From Deltaproteobacteria bacterium GWA2_38_16 (lineage in GTDB: Bacteria; Bdellovibrionota; JACOXK01; 2-02-FULL-40-11), in NCBI GenBank assembly GCA_001797335.1, contig MGPE01000015.1, positions 79,419 to 143,418 of the forward strand: a stretch of 64,000 nucleotides of DNA, read 5' to 3'. How positions within the stretch are numbered: the stretch's first letter is position 1; each line of letters begins with the position of its first letter. The notes beneath the pieces were generated by a model. That model worked only from the letters and a program-made list of their open reading frames with translations, ran no database searches and had not been told where the DNA came from. Below, one piece after another: positions 25,571-33,405 of this stretch. A program made the translations under genes and the position numbers.

Positions 25571-26802
25571 CCTTATATAAAATTTTATTCTTTTTATATT
25601 TCTTAGGAACAATGGGCTTATCTTTTTCTCTTCAAGCTAAAGTTCCTCCGAAAAATAAAGAGCCGATGAATTATGACACTTGTACTTCGAAGGGATGCCA
25701 TAGCAATTTAAAACAAAAAAAATATACCCATAACCCCATTGAAGCCAATGGGTGCAATCTCTGCCATAACCCTATTATGGGAAAACACAAATTTGAATTT
25801 ACCTCTCCCCCACAAGAAATGTGCATTGTGTGCCACGACAGTCTTGATAAAAGTAAATTTAAAAAAGTAGGAAATTCGATGGTGATTGAAGAAGAAAGCC
25901 AATCTTTTTCAACTCATCGAATCAGCCTTAAAGACTTTCCTCCTCATATCAAAAGAAAAATTTTATCCTGGGGCCTTACTCTTTACGATCAAGACTTAAC
26001 GTGCCTGACGTGTCATAATCCCCATAGCTCTGACAAACCCCGCCTGATTCGCCCCTTAAAAAACCAAGAGGATTTTGAAAAACCCCTCTGTGTCACGTGC
26101 CATGAAGAAAAAACCAAAACTCAAAATCACCCTTTAAAAGAAGACACGTGTTTTCAATGTCACAATTTTCATCAAGGCATGATTCAAACCCCTCTCTTAA
26201 GAATTGCTAAAAATAGAAGGGATCCCATTTGCCTTCAATGTCATAAAGAAAAAACATCTATTTTTAATACAAAACATGATTATTTCTTGTGGACAGATGA
26301 ACGAAAAAAAGAAGTTTCTGGTTTTTTTGATTACCCCACTCCCACAACAATTCGCTGTGAGCTCTGCCACACGATTCACCATACTAAAGCTCAAGGAAGT
26401 TTCCTTTTAACCAGCAAAGTAAGTCAAGAACCTCATAAAGTAATTGCTCTGTGCACAAGCTGCCATCACAACGAAAAAGCAAAGTCTATTCCTCAAATTA
26501 AATATATTTTTAAACATGTCCCCATTTTATTTTCGTCTATTCCTGATCCTAAAACTCGAAAAGAAATTACACTCAAATTTTTTAGTACTACAGGAAAAAG
26601 GATGAGAGGCACTGAAGAACCGTTTGAATTTTCATGTGCCACTTGTCATAATCCCCATGCCTGGGGAAAAGATTATATGCGTTCTTTTTTCTTAACCAAT
26701 AGCACTGAAACCATGAAGTTTTGCAGCAGTTGTCATGGGAAAGAAGCCAAAACTCTCTACTCAACCTTTCATGATCATAAACCCAAAGAACCCCATGAAT
26801 AA
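25561..26802 (+). CDS. periplasmic 11-haem cytochrome c
   Basis: Starting at the ATG at 25561 (overlapping the previous stop by 10 bp) gives a signal peptide, MALTLYKILFFLYFLGTMGL, cleaved after QA. Ten CxxCH motifs (CNLCH, CIVCH, CLTCH, CVTCH, CFQCH, CLQCH, CELCH, CTSCH, CATCH, CSSCH) plus one CX4CH (CTSKGCH) make eleven. Several occur as doubled-CXXCH units followed by NPH or FH, which may give distal His ligands. It is likely a periplasmic electron wire between the NrfD/FeS module and an outer-membrane acceptor (inference). No strong ribosome-binding site is visible; translational coupling is probable. Confidence 0.87.
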   Translation: MALTLYKILFFLYFLGTMGLSFSLQAKVPPKNKEPMNYDTCTSKGCHSNLKQKKYTHNPIEANGCNLCHNPIMGKHKFEFTSPPQEMCIVCHDSLDKSKFKKVGNSMVIEEESQSFSTHRISLKDFPPHIKRKILSWGLTLYDQDLTCLTCHNPHSSDKPRLIRPLKNQEDFEKPLCVTCHEEKTKTQNHPLKEDTCFQCHNFHQGMIQTPLLRIAKNRRDPICLQCHKEKTSIFNTKHDYFLWTDERKKEVSGFFDYPTPTTIRCELCHTIHHTKAQGSFLLTSKVSQEPHKVIALCTSCHHNEKAKSIPQIKYIFKHVPILFSSIPDPKTRKEITLKFFSTTGKRMRGTEEPFEFSCATCHNPHAWGKDYMRSFFLTNSTETMKFCSSCHGKEAKTLYSTFHDHKPKEPHE

Positions 26803-27301
26803 CTGTATTATCTTCTTCTTTTTTATTTTCTTTTTGGTAAGCCAGGTTGGGTTCTCTCAAGAAAAAATTCCACCTTTAAAAAAACGCCCACTCCCTCCGC
26901 GTCATAATCAGTGCCATCTATGCCATCTCAAAAAAGATAAATATTTTATTTCCAAAGCCAAACCCACTAGACGCGAACATACCGACCGACACCTTCAACA
27001 TGGAAAACTCAATATTTCTTGCCACCACTGCCATGACATTAATAACTCAAACTACTTAAGATCTTTTAGTCCTGAAGAACCAGCCAGTTTTGAAAATCCA
27101 TCTCCTGTGTGCATTCGTTGCCATCGGGAGCGTTATCGGGATTGGAAGAAAGGAATGCATGGAAAACGCATAGGTGGTTGGGACCCAAAATTACAAGAAT
27201 GGTATAGTTGTATAGACTGTCACGATCCGCATTCTGTTAAATTTAAACCCATGAAAGCAGTGCCTCCTCCCAAGAGGCCTCGCTTTGGAAGGAGTCACTA
27301 A
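26792..27301 (+). CDS. tetrahaem cytochrome c of the NrfD module
   Basis: The ATG at 26792 overlaps the previous stop as ATGAATAA and gives signal peptide MNNCIIFFFFIFFLVSQVGFSQ. Four CxxCH: CHLCH, CHHCH, CIRCH, CIDCH. The C-terminus, CIDCHDPHSVKFKPMKAVPPP..., closely parallels the minus-strand tetrahaem protein at 29485-30000 (CTDCHKAHMPKF.KLKAFPPP), so the two operons carry paralogous subunits. It ends one base into the nrfD-like start. By analogy with Cbc4 (CbcS) of Geobacter it may take electrons from the ferredoxin subunit. Confidence 0.86.
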   Translation, partial: PMNNCIIFFFFIFFLVSQVGFSQEKIPPLKKRPLPPRHNQCHLCHLKKDKYFISKAKPTRREHTDRHLQHGKLNISCHHCHDINNSNYLRSFSPEEPASFENPSPVCIRCHRERYRDWKKGMHGKRIGGWDPKLQEWYSCIDCHDPHSVKFKPMKAVPPPKRPRFGRSH

Positions 27302-28524
27302 TGGTTTCTTATATTCAATTTTGGATTCGGATGATCCTGTGGGCACTGAAGGGAAACACATCTTATTATTTATGGACAGGATTTTTACTCTGCCTCATTG
27401 GTTTAGGGGCTAGCCATTATATGGTTCAATTCACCCAAGGGTTTATTGCTACCAACATTTCTCAACAAGTTAGTTGGGGATCCTATATTGCCAATTTTAC
27501 CTATCTCGTAGGAGTCGCCGCTGCGGCCGTACTGCTTGTTTTTCCGTCGTATGTCTATCACAACAAAGCCATTAAGGAAGTGGTACTCTTAGGGGAATTA
27601 CTTGCTGTTTCTGCTATTCTTATGTGCCTTTTATTTATTGGGGTTGATTTAGGACGTCCTGATCATTTCTGGCATATTATCCCTGTAATTGGAAAACTCA
27701 ATTTCCCAACTTCTATTTTGGCCTGGGATGTGGTTGTTTTAAATATTTATCTCGTTTTAAACCTCTATGTGCCTGGCTATCTCCTTTATAAAAAATATGC
27801 AGGAAAACCTCCCACCGATAAAACCTACCTGCCATTTGTGTACGTCTCTATTATCTGGGCCATTAGTATTCACACGGTGACTGCCTTTTTATACGTCGGT
27901 CTCGGAGGACGACCCTATTGGAATGCGGCCATTTTAGCACCTCGATTTTTGGTGAGCGCATTTGCAGGGGGACCTGCCATTTTAATTTTAATTTTTAAAA
28001 CGGTTAATTATTTTTCGGAATTTAAAATTCAAGAAGCTGTTTTTGAATATCTGAAAAAAGTATTCCTCTATGCTATGCTGGCCAACCTTTTTCTACTGGG
28101 ATGCGAAGTCTATAAGGAATTTTATACACAAAGTCTTCATTTAGCATCGATGAGATATTTATTTTTTGGCTTACATGGACATCACATGTTGGTTCCTTAT
28201 ATTTGGTCTGCACTGACGATGGAAGTCATTGCTATTATTATTCTTTTATTTCCAAGATTTAGAAATAATTGGAAATATTTACGAGTGGGATGCGTCTTTG
28301 CCATTATTGGTATTTGGGTTGAAAAAGGCATGGGCCTTTTAATTCCTGGATTTATCCCTTCTTCTCTGGGCGATATTGTTGAATACACCCCTTCTATTCA
28401 TGAATTTTTTATTTGTCTTGGAATTTGGGCCTGCGGTGCCTTAGCCTATACGGTCATGGCAAAAATTTCTATCGCTATCCAGCTCGGGCACTTAAAAGAA
28501 GAAAATCAAAGGCATCCATTTTAA
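27301..28524 (+). CDS. NrfD/PsrC-family integral membrane quinol oxidoreductase subunit
   Basis: 407 residues with about ten membrane helices, including the family's conserved quinone-side region (WDVVVLNIYLVLNL; GLHGHHMLVPYIWSA). NrfD-like subunits oxidise menaquinol and pass electrons to a four-cluster ferredoxin partner, encoded convergently next door. The stop codon overlaps the ferredoxin stop by 4 bp (TTAA). No molybdopterin catalytic subunit is present, so this resembles NrfD/FeS/cytochrome complexes such as Cbc4 rather than a terminal reductase. Confidence 0.88.
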   Translation: MVSYIQFWIRMILWALKGNTSYYLWTGFLLCLIGLGASHYMVQFTQGFIATNISQQVSWGSYIANFTYLVGVAAAAVLLVFPSYVYHNKAIKEVVLLGELLAVSAILMCLLFIGVDLGRPDHFWHIIPVIGKLNFPTSILAWDVVVLNIYLVLNLYVPGYLLYKKYAGKPPTDKTYLPFVYVSIIWAISIHTVTAFLYVGLGGRPYWNAAILAPRFLVSAFAGGPAILILIFKTVNYFSEFKIQEAVFEYLKKVFLYAMLANLFLLGCEVYKEFYTQSLHLASMRYLFFGLHGHHMLVPYIWSALTMEVIAIIILLFPRFRNNWKYLRVGCVFAIIGIWVEKGMGLLIPGFIPSSLGDIVEYTPSIHEFFICLGIWACGALAYTVMAKISIAIQLGHLKEENQRHPF

Positions 28525-29483
28525 TCATCGAAATAATAAAAGAAACTGGGGACTGTATTCAGTTCTTCTTTTAAGACAAAAGCTTTTTTATTTCTTAAAA
28601 TCCGAGAGACTTCACTCTCAGGATCTAAAATATTTCCAAATTTCCTGGCTCCTGTCGGACACGCTTCTAAACAAGCAGGATATTGGCCTTTTCGAGTCCG
28701 ATGTAGACAAAACGTACATTTTTCCATTACCCCTCGTGGCCGAATCCGATTGCTTAAATACCCTTGGTTTGGGTTAATCTCTTCTTTTTTAATTTCAGGA
28801 TCTGCTAAATTAAAATGTCTGGCCTCATACGGGCAAGCCACCTGACAATATCGGCATCCAATACACCAGTCATAATCAATGACCACAATTCCATCAGGTT
28901 CTTTCCAAGTCGCCTGCACCGGGCAGGCTTTAACACAGGGCGGATTATCACACTGCATACACTGAGCCGGAAGATAAAATTTTCCGTCGTTAGGAACGGA
29001 TTCTCCCTCGTAATACCGATTGGATTTTTCCAAATTAAAAGATCCACGCTCTAATTCTAAAACTTTAATATATTGAATTTGAGGACTTCGACTAAGATTA
29101 TTTTCTTCAACGCACGCTTTCACACAATATCTAGAACCATTACAGGCAGACAAATTTAAACAATAGACAAATTTTACTCCTGGAATGGGCTGAGGATCAG
29201 AGACTTTCACCTCTACGCCATATTTTTTTTTAGTTTCACTTTCAATCCGAGCAAAAACCTTCTCTTTATCCCGAGGAGTCATTTCTTTATAATGTTTTTG
29301 AAAAAATTTTTCCCAGGTATATCGGTCCGTAATATAAGGAGAGGGATGTAATACTTCTGAAGACGCCTTGGCCACTGCAGCCACACCCCCTGTGGCTAGA
29401 GCACCTTTTAAAAAAGTACGGCGATTAACAGGCTTTTTTAACCGTTCTTCCAACAGTTTTTTAAGACGATCCGCCCAATCCAT
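28521..29483 (-). CDS. Tat-exported four-cluster ferredoxin (HybA/DsrO-like)
   Basis: The ATG at 29483 (MDWADRLKK; GGAG upstream) is chosen; the track start runs into the previous gene. A twin-arginine signal is present (NRRTFLKGALATGGVAAVAKA). Cysteine groups for four [4Fe-4S] clusters: CLNLSACNGSRYCVKAC, CMQCDNPPCVKACP, CIGCRYCQVACP, and CTFCLHRTRKGQYPACLEACP. It is the expected redox partner of NrfD-like proteins, linking quinol oxidation to periplasmic cytochromes. It is last gene of the minus-strand cytochrome operon and meets nrfD tail to tail, so the two subunits of one complex would come from opposite transcripts. Confidence 0.9.
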   Translation of the reverse strand: MDWADRLKKLLEERLKKPVNRRTFLKGALATGGVAAVAKASSEVLHPSPYITDRYTWEKFFQKHYKEMTPRDKEKVFARIESETKKKYGVEVKVSDPQPIPGVKFVYCLNLSACNGSRYCVKACVEENNLSRSPQIQYIKVLELERGSFNLEKSNRYYEGESVPNDGKFYLPAQCMQCDNPPCVKACPVQATWKEPDGIVVIDYDWCIGCRYCQVACPYEARHFNLADPEIKKEEINPNQGYLSNRIRPRGVMEKCTFCLHRTRKGQYPACLEACPTGARKFGNILDPESEVSRILRNKKAFVLKEELNTVPSFFYYFDD

Positions 29484-29484
29484 A

Positions 29485-30000
29485 CTAGTGTTCTCCTTTC
29501 TTCCTCCCAAATTTTGGAACTTTTGGAGGAGGAAATGCTTTCAGTTTTGGAAATTTAGGCATATGCGCTTTATGACAATCTGTGCAAATAGGTTTTATTT
29601 TTTGATTTTTCCAACTTCCTTCCAATCTCCCGTGAAGGCCTTGGTCCCATTCCCCCTTTTTTAATCCATGACATTGCCCACAAAGCAGAGGCACCTCTTC
29701 ATACTGAATGGTCTGGCCATCTAAAAGCACAAGGGTATCTGGATTTTTATGCCCATGACACATAAAGCAATCCATCACTTCAGGCATGTGTTTAAATTCT
29801 ATATCCTCATGAATACCTAAGCTTTTACGTGAAGTTCTGGGTTTAAGGGTCATGGCACTTAAAGAAGAAGGCTGATGGCAGCTGCTACAAGGATAAAACT
29901 GCATCTTGTCGATAGGAGAATGTGTAACCACGCTTGATTGAGCGTAGCACATAAAACTCACAAGATTCATCAAAAAAATGATCTTGATCATTATTTCCAT
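29485..30000 (-). CDS. tetrahaem cytochrome c
   Basis: The ATG at 30000 overlaps the upstream stop and follows GGAG; the long track N-terminus to 30165 is the other gene's frame and is rejected. Signal peptide MEIMIKIIFLMNLVSFMCYAQ. Four CxxCH: CSSCH, CFMCH, CGQCH, CTDCH. The C-terminus is Pro/Lys-rich (LKAFPPPKVPKFGRKK), as in the plus-strand paralogue at 26792. It is probably the immediate acceptor from the adjacent ferredoxin. Confidence 0.86.
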   Translation of the reverse strand: MEIMIKIIFLMNLVSFMCYAQSSVVTHSPIDKMQFYPCSSCHQPSSLSAMTLKPRTSRKSLGIHEDIEFKHMPEVMDCFMCHGHKNPDTLVLLDGQTIQYEEVPLLCGQCHGLKKGEWDQGLHGRLEGSWKNQKIKPICTDCHKAHMPKFPKLKAFPPPKVPKFGRKKGEH

Positions 30001-30524
30001 GGATGACACTCCCGGCAATTTTTTCGAAGCATTGGATCTGGATTTTTCTTTATAACCAATCCTTCCGGTAACAGAGGCTCTGGTTTGCTTATATGAAAGG
30101 AAGGGGAAGAAGGAGATTCTACCAAAGCAGCTTTTTCTAAAATAGCCCGATGGGGACGATGACAATCAATGCATAGAGCTTTCCCCCGATGCTCTACCAC
30201 ACCACTGTGAGGAAATGAATTGTGGCACAGAGCACATCGTCTGGGAATATCCGAATTTAAAACCATCTTTTCTTCTTTCACCCGATGGCATACTTTACAT
30301 TCGGGATGTTCACTCAATACGACCGATTTTAAATTTAACTCTTTCCCTCCATGAGGGTCTAAACGCTCTAGCTCTGACTCCTTTACTTCCGAAACCACGT
30401 CATCCCCGCGTGAAACGCGAGAATCTATTTTTTTAATTTTTACTTTTTTACTTTTAGAGAATACCATAGGTGATATCCCCATCGCTACACACAAAAAAGT
30501 AATCAGAATAACGTATCTCTTCAT
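29991..30524 (-). CDS. periplasmic tetrahaem cytochrome c
   Basis: Signal peptide MKRYVILITFLCVAMGISPMVFS. Four CxxCH: CKVCH, CALCH, CIDCH, CRECH. The N-terminal mature part contains KKIDSRVSRGDDVVS, encoded by an in-frame interspersed palindromic repeat (30398-30425). The haem part is separated by Pro/Ser-rich linkers. It overlaps the downstream tetrahaem gene. I cannot place it in a named family beyond multihaem cytochromes. Confidence 0.85.
   Translation of the reverse strand: MKRYVILITFLCVAMGISPMVFSKSKKVKIKKIDSRVSRGDDVVSEVKESELERLDPHGGKELNLKSVVLSEHPECKVCHRVKEEKMVLNSDIPRRCALCHNSFPHSGVVEHRGKALCIDCHRPHRAILEKAALVESPSSPSFHISKPEPLLPEGLVIKKNPDPMLRKNCRECHPWK
30398..30425. repeat. interspersed palindromic repeat in frame inside a cytochrome gene
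   Basis: CGTCATCCCCGCGTGAAACG followed by CGAGAATC: a GTCATCCC-type unit with arms CGCG around TGAAA. It encodes DSRVSRGDDV on the minus strand. Confidence 0.75.
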
Positions 30525-30538
30525 CTTAATTCCTCACC

Positions 30539-30823
30539 CTAATTTCCATTGGTCCCATGACACGTGCTACAAGAAGACTCCCCTTGTGCATCTACGGTTG
30601 GCTTTGCACTCGGAAAAAGGGCATGACCTATCCTATCCACTTCATGAATATTTGCCTTTATGTGGCAATAAAAACATTTGGTTTGACGAAACCCATGGGG
30701 ATGGTTTTGTTGTGTCAAGGTTAAATCCCAATCCGGAGGAAGATGATAATCTTCATATTTCCTCTCAACTCCGCAGCCAAGCCACACAACCATCATGCCC
30801 ATAACCAACATATATTTTTTCAT
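30539..30823 (-). CDS. dihaem cytochrome c lipoprotein
   Basis: Starting at the ATG at 30823 gives lipoprotein signal MKKYMLVMGMMVVWLGC. Two CxxCH: CFYCH and CSTCH. The mature protein is ~75 residues. It overlaps the upstream heptahaem gene stop by 4 bp. It may anchor the soluble carriers to a membrane. Confidence 0.82.
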   Translation of the reverse strand: MKKYMLVMGMMVVWLGCGVERKYEDYHLPPDWDLTLTQQNHPHGFRQTKCFYCHIKANIHEVDRIGHALFPSAKPTVDAQGESSCSTCHGTNGN

Positions 30824-31422
30824 CTCCGCACCTTCCCAAAATGACAATCATAACAAAAACTTCCATTCCGGTGACACGTCGTACACGATTGCGGATTTAA
30901 ACGAGCTTCAATCGAATGGTTTAATCTAAAATTGGCCCGATGCACGTTTGGATTCATCCGATCTAATTTCGTATGACATTGATCGCAGGTTTGTTGGGTA
31001 TGACATTTGGCACATTGATCCCGATCTATTTGAGCCATTTTGCCATGACGCTCTCGCCAAGAAATCAAATGATCTTTAGGTTTTAATACTTTGGCATTGG
31101 TATGACAAATGTTGCATTGATTGGGACGAGGAAAAGAAAGTTTTCCAAAATGACATTGATGGCACACTCCTTTTGGCCCTCTCGCAAAACTTTCTTCCAC
31201 AGGACGCCCTAAGGGGCCTTTTTTTTCACTCTTTACTAAAAAATTGTGGCAATCAGTACAAGTAATTCCCAATTCATCAAACTTTTTAATGTGATTTTTG
31301 TGAGAAAAAAGTGTCTTAAGAGGAAAAATAAGAGAAGATTCCGCCCTCTTTTCTTCTGCCCGAGAAAGAGCTGAAAGAAAAAAAATTAAAATAAAAATAT
31401 TAATATAAATAATGCGATACAT
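30820..31422 (-). CDS. periplasmic heptahaem cytochrome c
   Basis: The ATG at 31422 gives signal MYRIIYINIFILIFFLSALS. Seven CxxCH motifs: CTDCH, CHQCH, CNICH, CAKCH, CDQCH, CTTCH, CYDCH. The arrangement F.HK.H....F...GI.C.DCH at the start is typical of cytochrome c3-type folds, with HKNH supplying axial ligands. It overlaps the 3' end of the outer-membrane barrel gene by 23 bp, and this tight coupling suggests that the cytochrome and barrel act together as a porin-cytochrome unit (inference). Confidence 0.86.
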   Translation of the reverse strand: MYRIIYINIFILIFFLSALSRAEEKRAESSLIFPLKTLFSHKNHIKKFDELGITCTDCHNFLVKSEKKGPLGRPVEESFARGPKGVCHQCHFGKLSFPRPNQCNICHTNAKVLKPKDHLISWRERHGKMAQIDRDQCAKCHTQQTCDQCHTKLDRMNPNVHRANFRLNHSIEARLNPQSCTTCHRNGSFCYDCHFGKVRR

Positions 31423-32626
31423 AAGCAATGGCCCTGGCATCTAAATCAAATAAATGGTTTCTTTCTACCTCTGCAAACGTAGAGACTAATAACCGGGGAT
31501 ACAATCTAAATTCTAATCCACTTCTTCCATGATAAGCCCAGCTATTAATCCGATTAATTTTTTGGGTGTATGCAGCATCCGCTTCCCACCGAAGCGCTGC
31601 CCACCGACTTAAAGAATGTTTAAATACTCCCCCCCCATGTAAAATTTTTCCCCCGTAGGAATGAAGATATTGTGCCGTCGTACTCGCACTATAGCGATCT
31701 TGGGTCCACGTAAAACTTATCCCTGCCTGCTCTGCTGATTCTCGTTTACTCTGGGAGGTATAGCGAATGCTTTTTCCTGATACTTCTGTTTGAAATTCTC
31801 GGGTAGGACTCCAAGTAAGTGCTCCATTCCACGTTTTTTGATTGGTGAGTGAAAAGAGACGATATAAAAATTCCCCACTGCCAGGAGCCAACAAATTTCG
31901 TTTCTGGGAAAAATAGCTCACATCCATTCCAATGCTTTCAAAAGGATGAAACACCAAATCACCAATCCCTTGTTCTAAAGAATTTTTTTCTAAATTCATT
32001 TCTCCTCGAAAAATAAGAGAGGGGGTCCAAAAAATATTGTCCCACGTCTTCATCCAGGAGGCCTGCCCCAAGTGAAGATTATCGGTATTGGAGTGATTTA
32101 AAAAATATCCTGCTTTCCACTGCGCCCCTAAAAATTCTTGATGAATGGTTCCCCCATAGAGCTGATAATCTAAATCCAGTTTTCGTCTTTCTATAGATTC
32201 CAACGCACCCGCAGCAAGATTGATCCCTCCCGTTGAAGACCAATAGAGGGGGACCTGGATCCCATCAAACGCAGAAAGTTGAAATGTTTCAGAAAAAAGC
32301 TGTCTACCCAGTTGGATACGAGATTTTCGAAAGGGCGCATCTTCAAATCCTTGCGATAAGGGAATAGACCATGTTGCGCTATAGACATAAAATTTCCAAT
32401 AATCTTGAACCACATTGTTATTAACCCCAAAATTTAAAAGAAGTTCGGTAGCCCCCAGAGATTGCGTATAGTTCCAATAAAAATAAGCTGGCACATGGCT
32501 TTCTTGTTCCGCATCTCGATAAAAACCACTTGAAGCGGTACTTTGAAGACTCACAAAAGCAAAGAGAGAAGGAGAGATAAAACTCACCAGAAAACTTAAG
32601 AAAATTAAGTATTTAAACTTTTTCAT
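31400..32626 (-). CDS. outer-membrane beta-barrel protein (porin-like)
   Basis: Signal peptide MKKFKYLIFLSFLVSFISPSLFA, then ~385 residues of alternating strands rich in Trp/Tyr, with a C-terminal strand ending YVSHYLY, the usual barrel-assembly signal. It is shorter than MtrB/OmbB and lacks their N-terminal CxxC, so it is not clearly one of those. It is the first gene of the operon barrel - heptahaem - dihaem lipoprotein - tetrahaem - tetrahaem - ferredoxin. That context points to electron transfer across the outer membrane. Confidence 0.75.
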   Translation of the reverse strand: MKKFKYLIFLSFLVSFISPSLFAFVSLQSTASSGFYRDAEQESHVPAYFYWNYTQSLGATELLLNFGVNNNVVQDYWKFYVYSATWSIPLSQGFEDAPFRKSRIQLGRQLFSETFQLSAFDGIQVPLYWSSTGGINLAAGALESIERRKLDLDYQLYGGTIHQEFLGAQWKAGYFLNHSNTDNLHLGQASWMKTWDNIFWTPSLIFRGEMNLEKNSLEQGIGDLVFHPFESIGMDVSYFSQKRNLLAPGSGEFLYRLFSLTNQKTWNGALTWSPTREFQTEVSGKSIRYTSQSKRESAEQAGISFTWTQDRYSASTTAQYLHSYGGKILHGGGVFKHSLSRWAALRWEADAAYTQKINRINSWAYHGRSGLEFRLYPRLLVSTFAEVERNHLFDLDARAIAYVSHYLY

Positions 32627-32755
32627 TAAATTCTGCTAGTCTTATCATATACGTGGGATAAAAAACTGCTTCAAGTCATTTTTTAATAAAAAAATGAAAA
32701 GGGAAAAAACTATTTTACTTTTTCTTTATATTTCTAGTAAGATTCTGAGGATTAA

Positions 32756-32825
32756 GTCATCCTGAGCAAAGCGAAGGATCTCAGAGATTCTTCACTACGG
32801 GGCAAGCCCCTTCGTTCAGAATGAC
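32756..32825. repeat. full-length GTCATCCTGAGC hairpin repeat
   Basis: It begins GTCATCCTGAGCAAAGCGAA and ends CTTCGTTCAGAATGAC. The two halves pair imperfectly over ~28 bp, with an inner GGGGC/GCCCC pair. It lies between divergent genes and ends inside the false ATG at 32821. It is the parent form of the half-copies at 243 and 13975. Confidence 0.88.
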
Positions 32826-32844
32826 AAAAAAGGAGAAAATTTTT

Positions 32845-33387
32845 ATGAATAAAAATATTATTATCGTCATTCTGGCTTTGATTATTGCGGTAGGAGGAAT
32901 TTTCATTTATAAAAAATGCACCCACCAGGGCTGCCATTTTTTCCATAAAACATCTGCTGTACAGGAACACGCAGGTCAAGAGCATGCTGGCCAAGAACAC
33001 CCAGGAGCACCCTCTTCTTCTAAAGAATTTACAGCCAATGAAATTAAATCAACCATGACCTCTTATATTCAAGCACTTTCTCAAAACCATGGAGGAAGTT
33101 TTAAAATCATGGATGAAAAAACAAAACAAGCCCTCACCCTTAAATTTGTTAAAATTCATGATCCTGTTCGAAAAATTGAAGGAAAAGGATATTTTGCCTG
33201 TATTGATTTTGAAGTGGTGGGCACACCGGGGAAACTCTACGATTTAGATTTTTGGCTTAACCCTCAAGCCAATCAATTGGTTGTCACCGATACAAAGATC
33301 CACAAAGAACCAACCCTAGAAAAAGGACAGTGGGTTAAAAAAGAACGTTATACTTTTGTTAACGACAACCCCGTCGAAGTAAAATAA
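32845..33387 (+). CDS. membrane-anchored periplasmic protein with EHAGQ repeats
   Basis: The ATG at 32845 (AAAAGGAGAAAA upstream) is used; the track start at 32821 lies inside a repeat. One N-terminal helix (MNKNIIIVILALIIAVGGIF) anchors the protein. After CTHQGCH, a CX4CH that may or may not bind haem, come three tandem EHAGQ-like units, then a ~110-residue strand-rich domain of unknown family. It is divergent from the barrel/cytochrome operon, so a related role is possible but unproven. Confidence 0.6.
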   Translation: MNKNIIIVILALIIAVGGIFIYKKCTHQGCHFFHKTSAVQEHAGQEHAGQEHPGAPSSSKEFTANEIKSTMTSYIQALSQNHGGSFKIMDEKTKQALTLKFVKIHDPVRKIEGKGYFACIDFEVVGTPGKLYDLDFWLNPQANQLVVTDTKIHKEPTLEKGQWVKKERYTFVNDNPVEVK

Positions 33388-33405
33388 TTAACAATATTAA
33401 ATTAA

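Noticed and set aside
29485-30165. Long N-terminus of the tetrahaem cytochrome track ORF
   Set aside because: The first 55 residues are the out-of-frame end of the upstream cytochrome gene. A signal peptide and ribosome-binding site mark the start at 30000.
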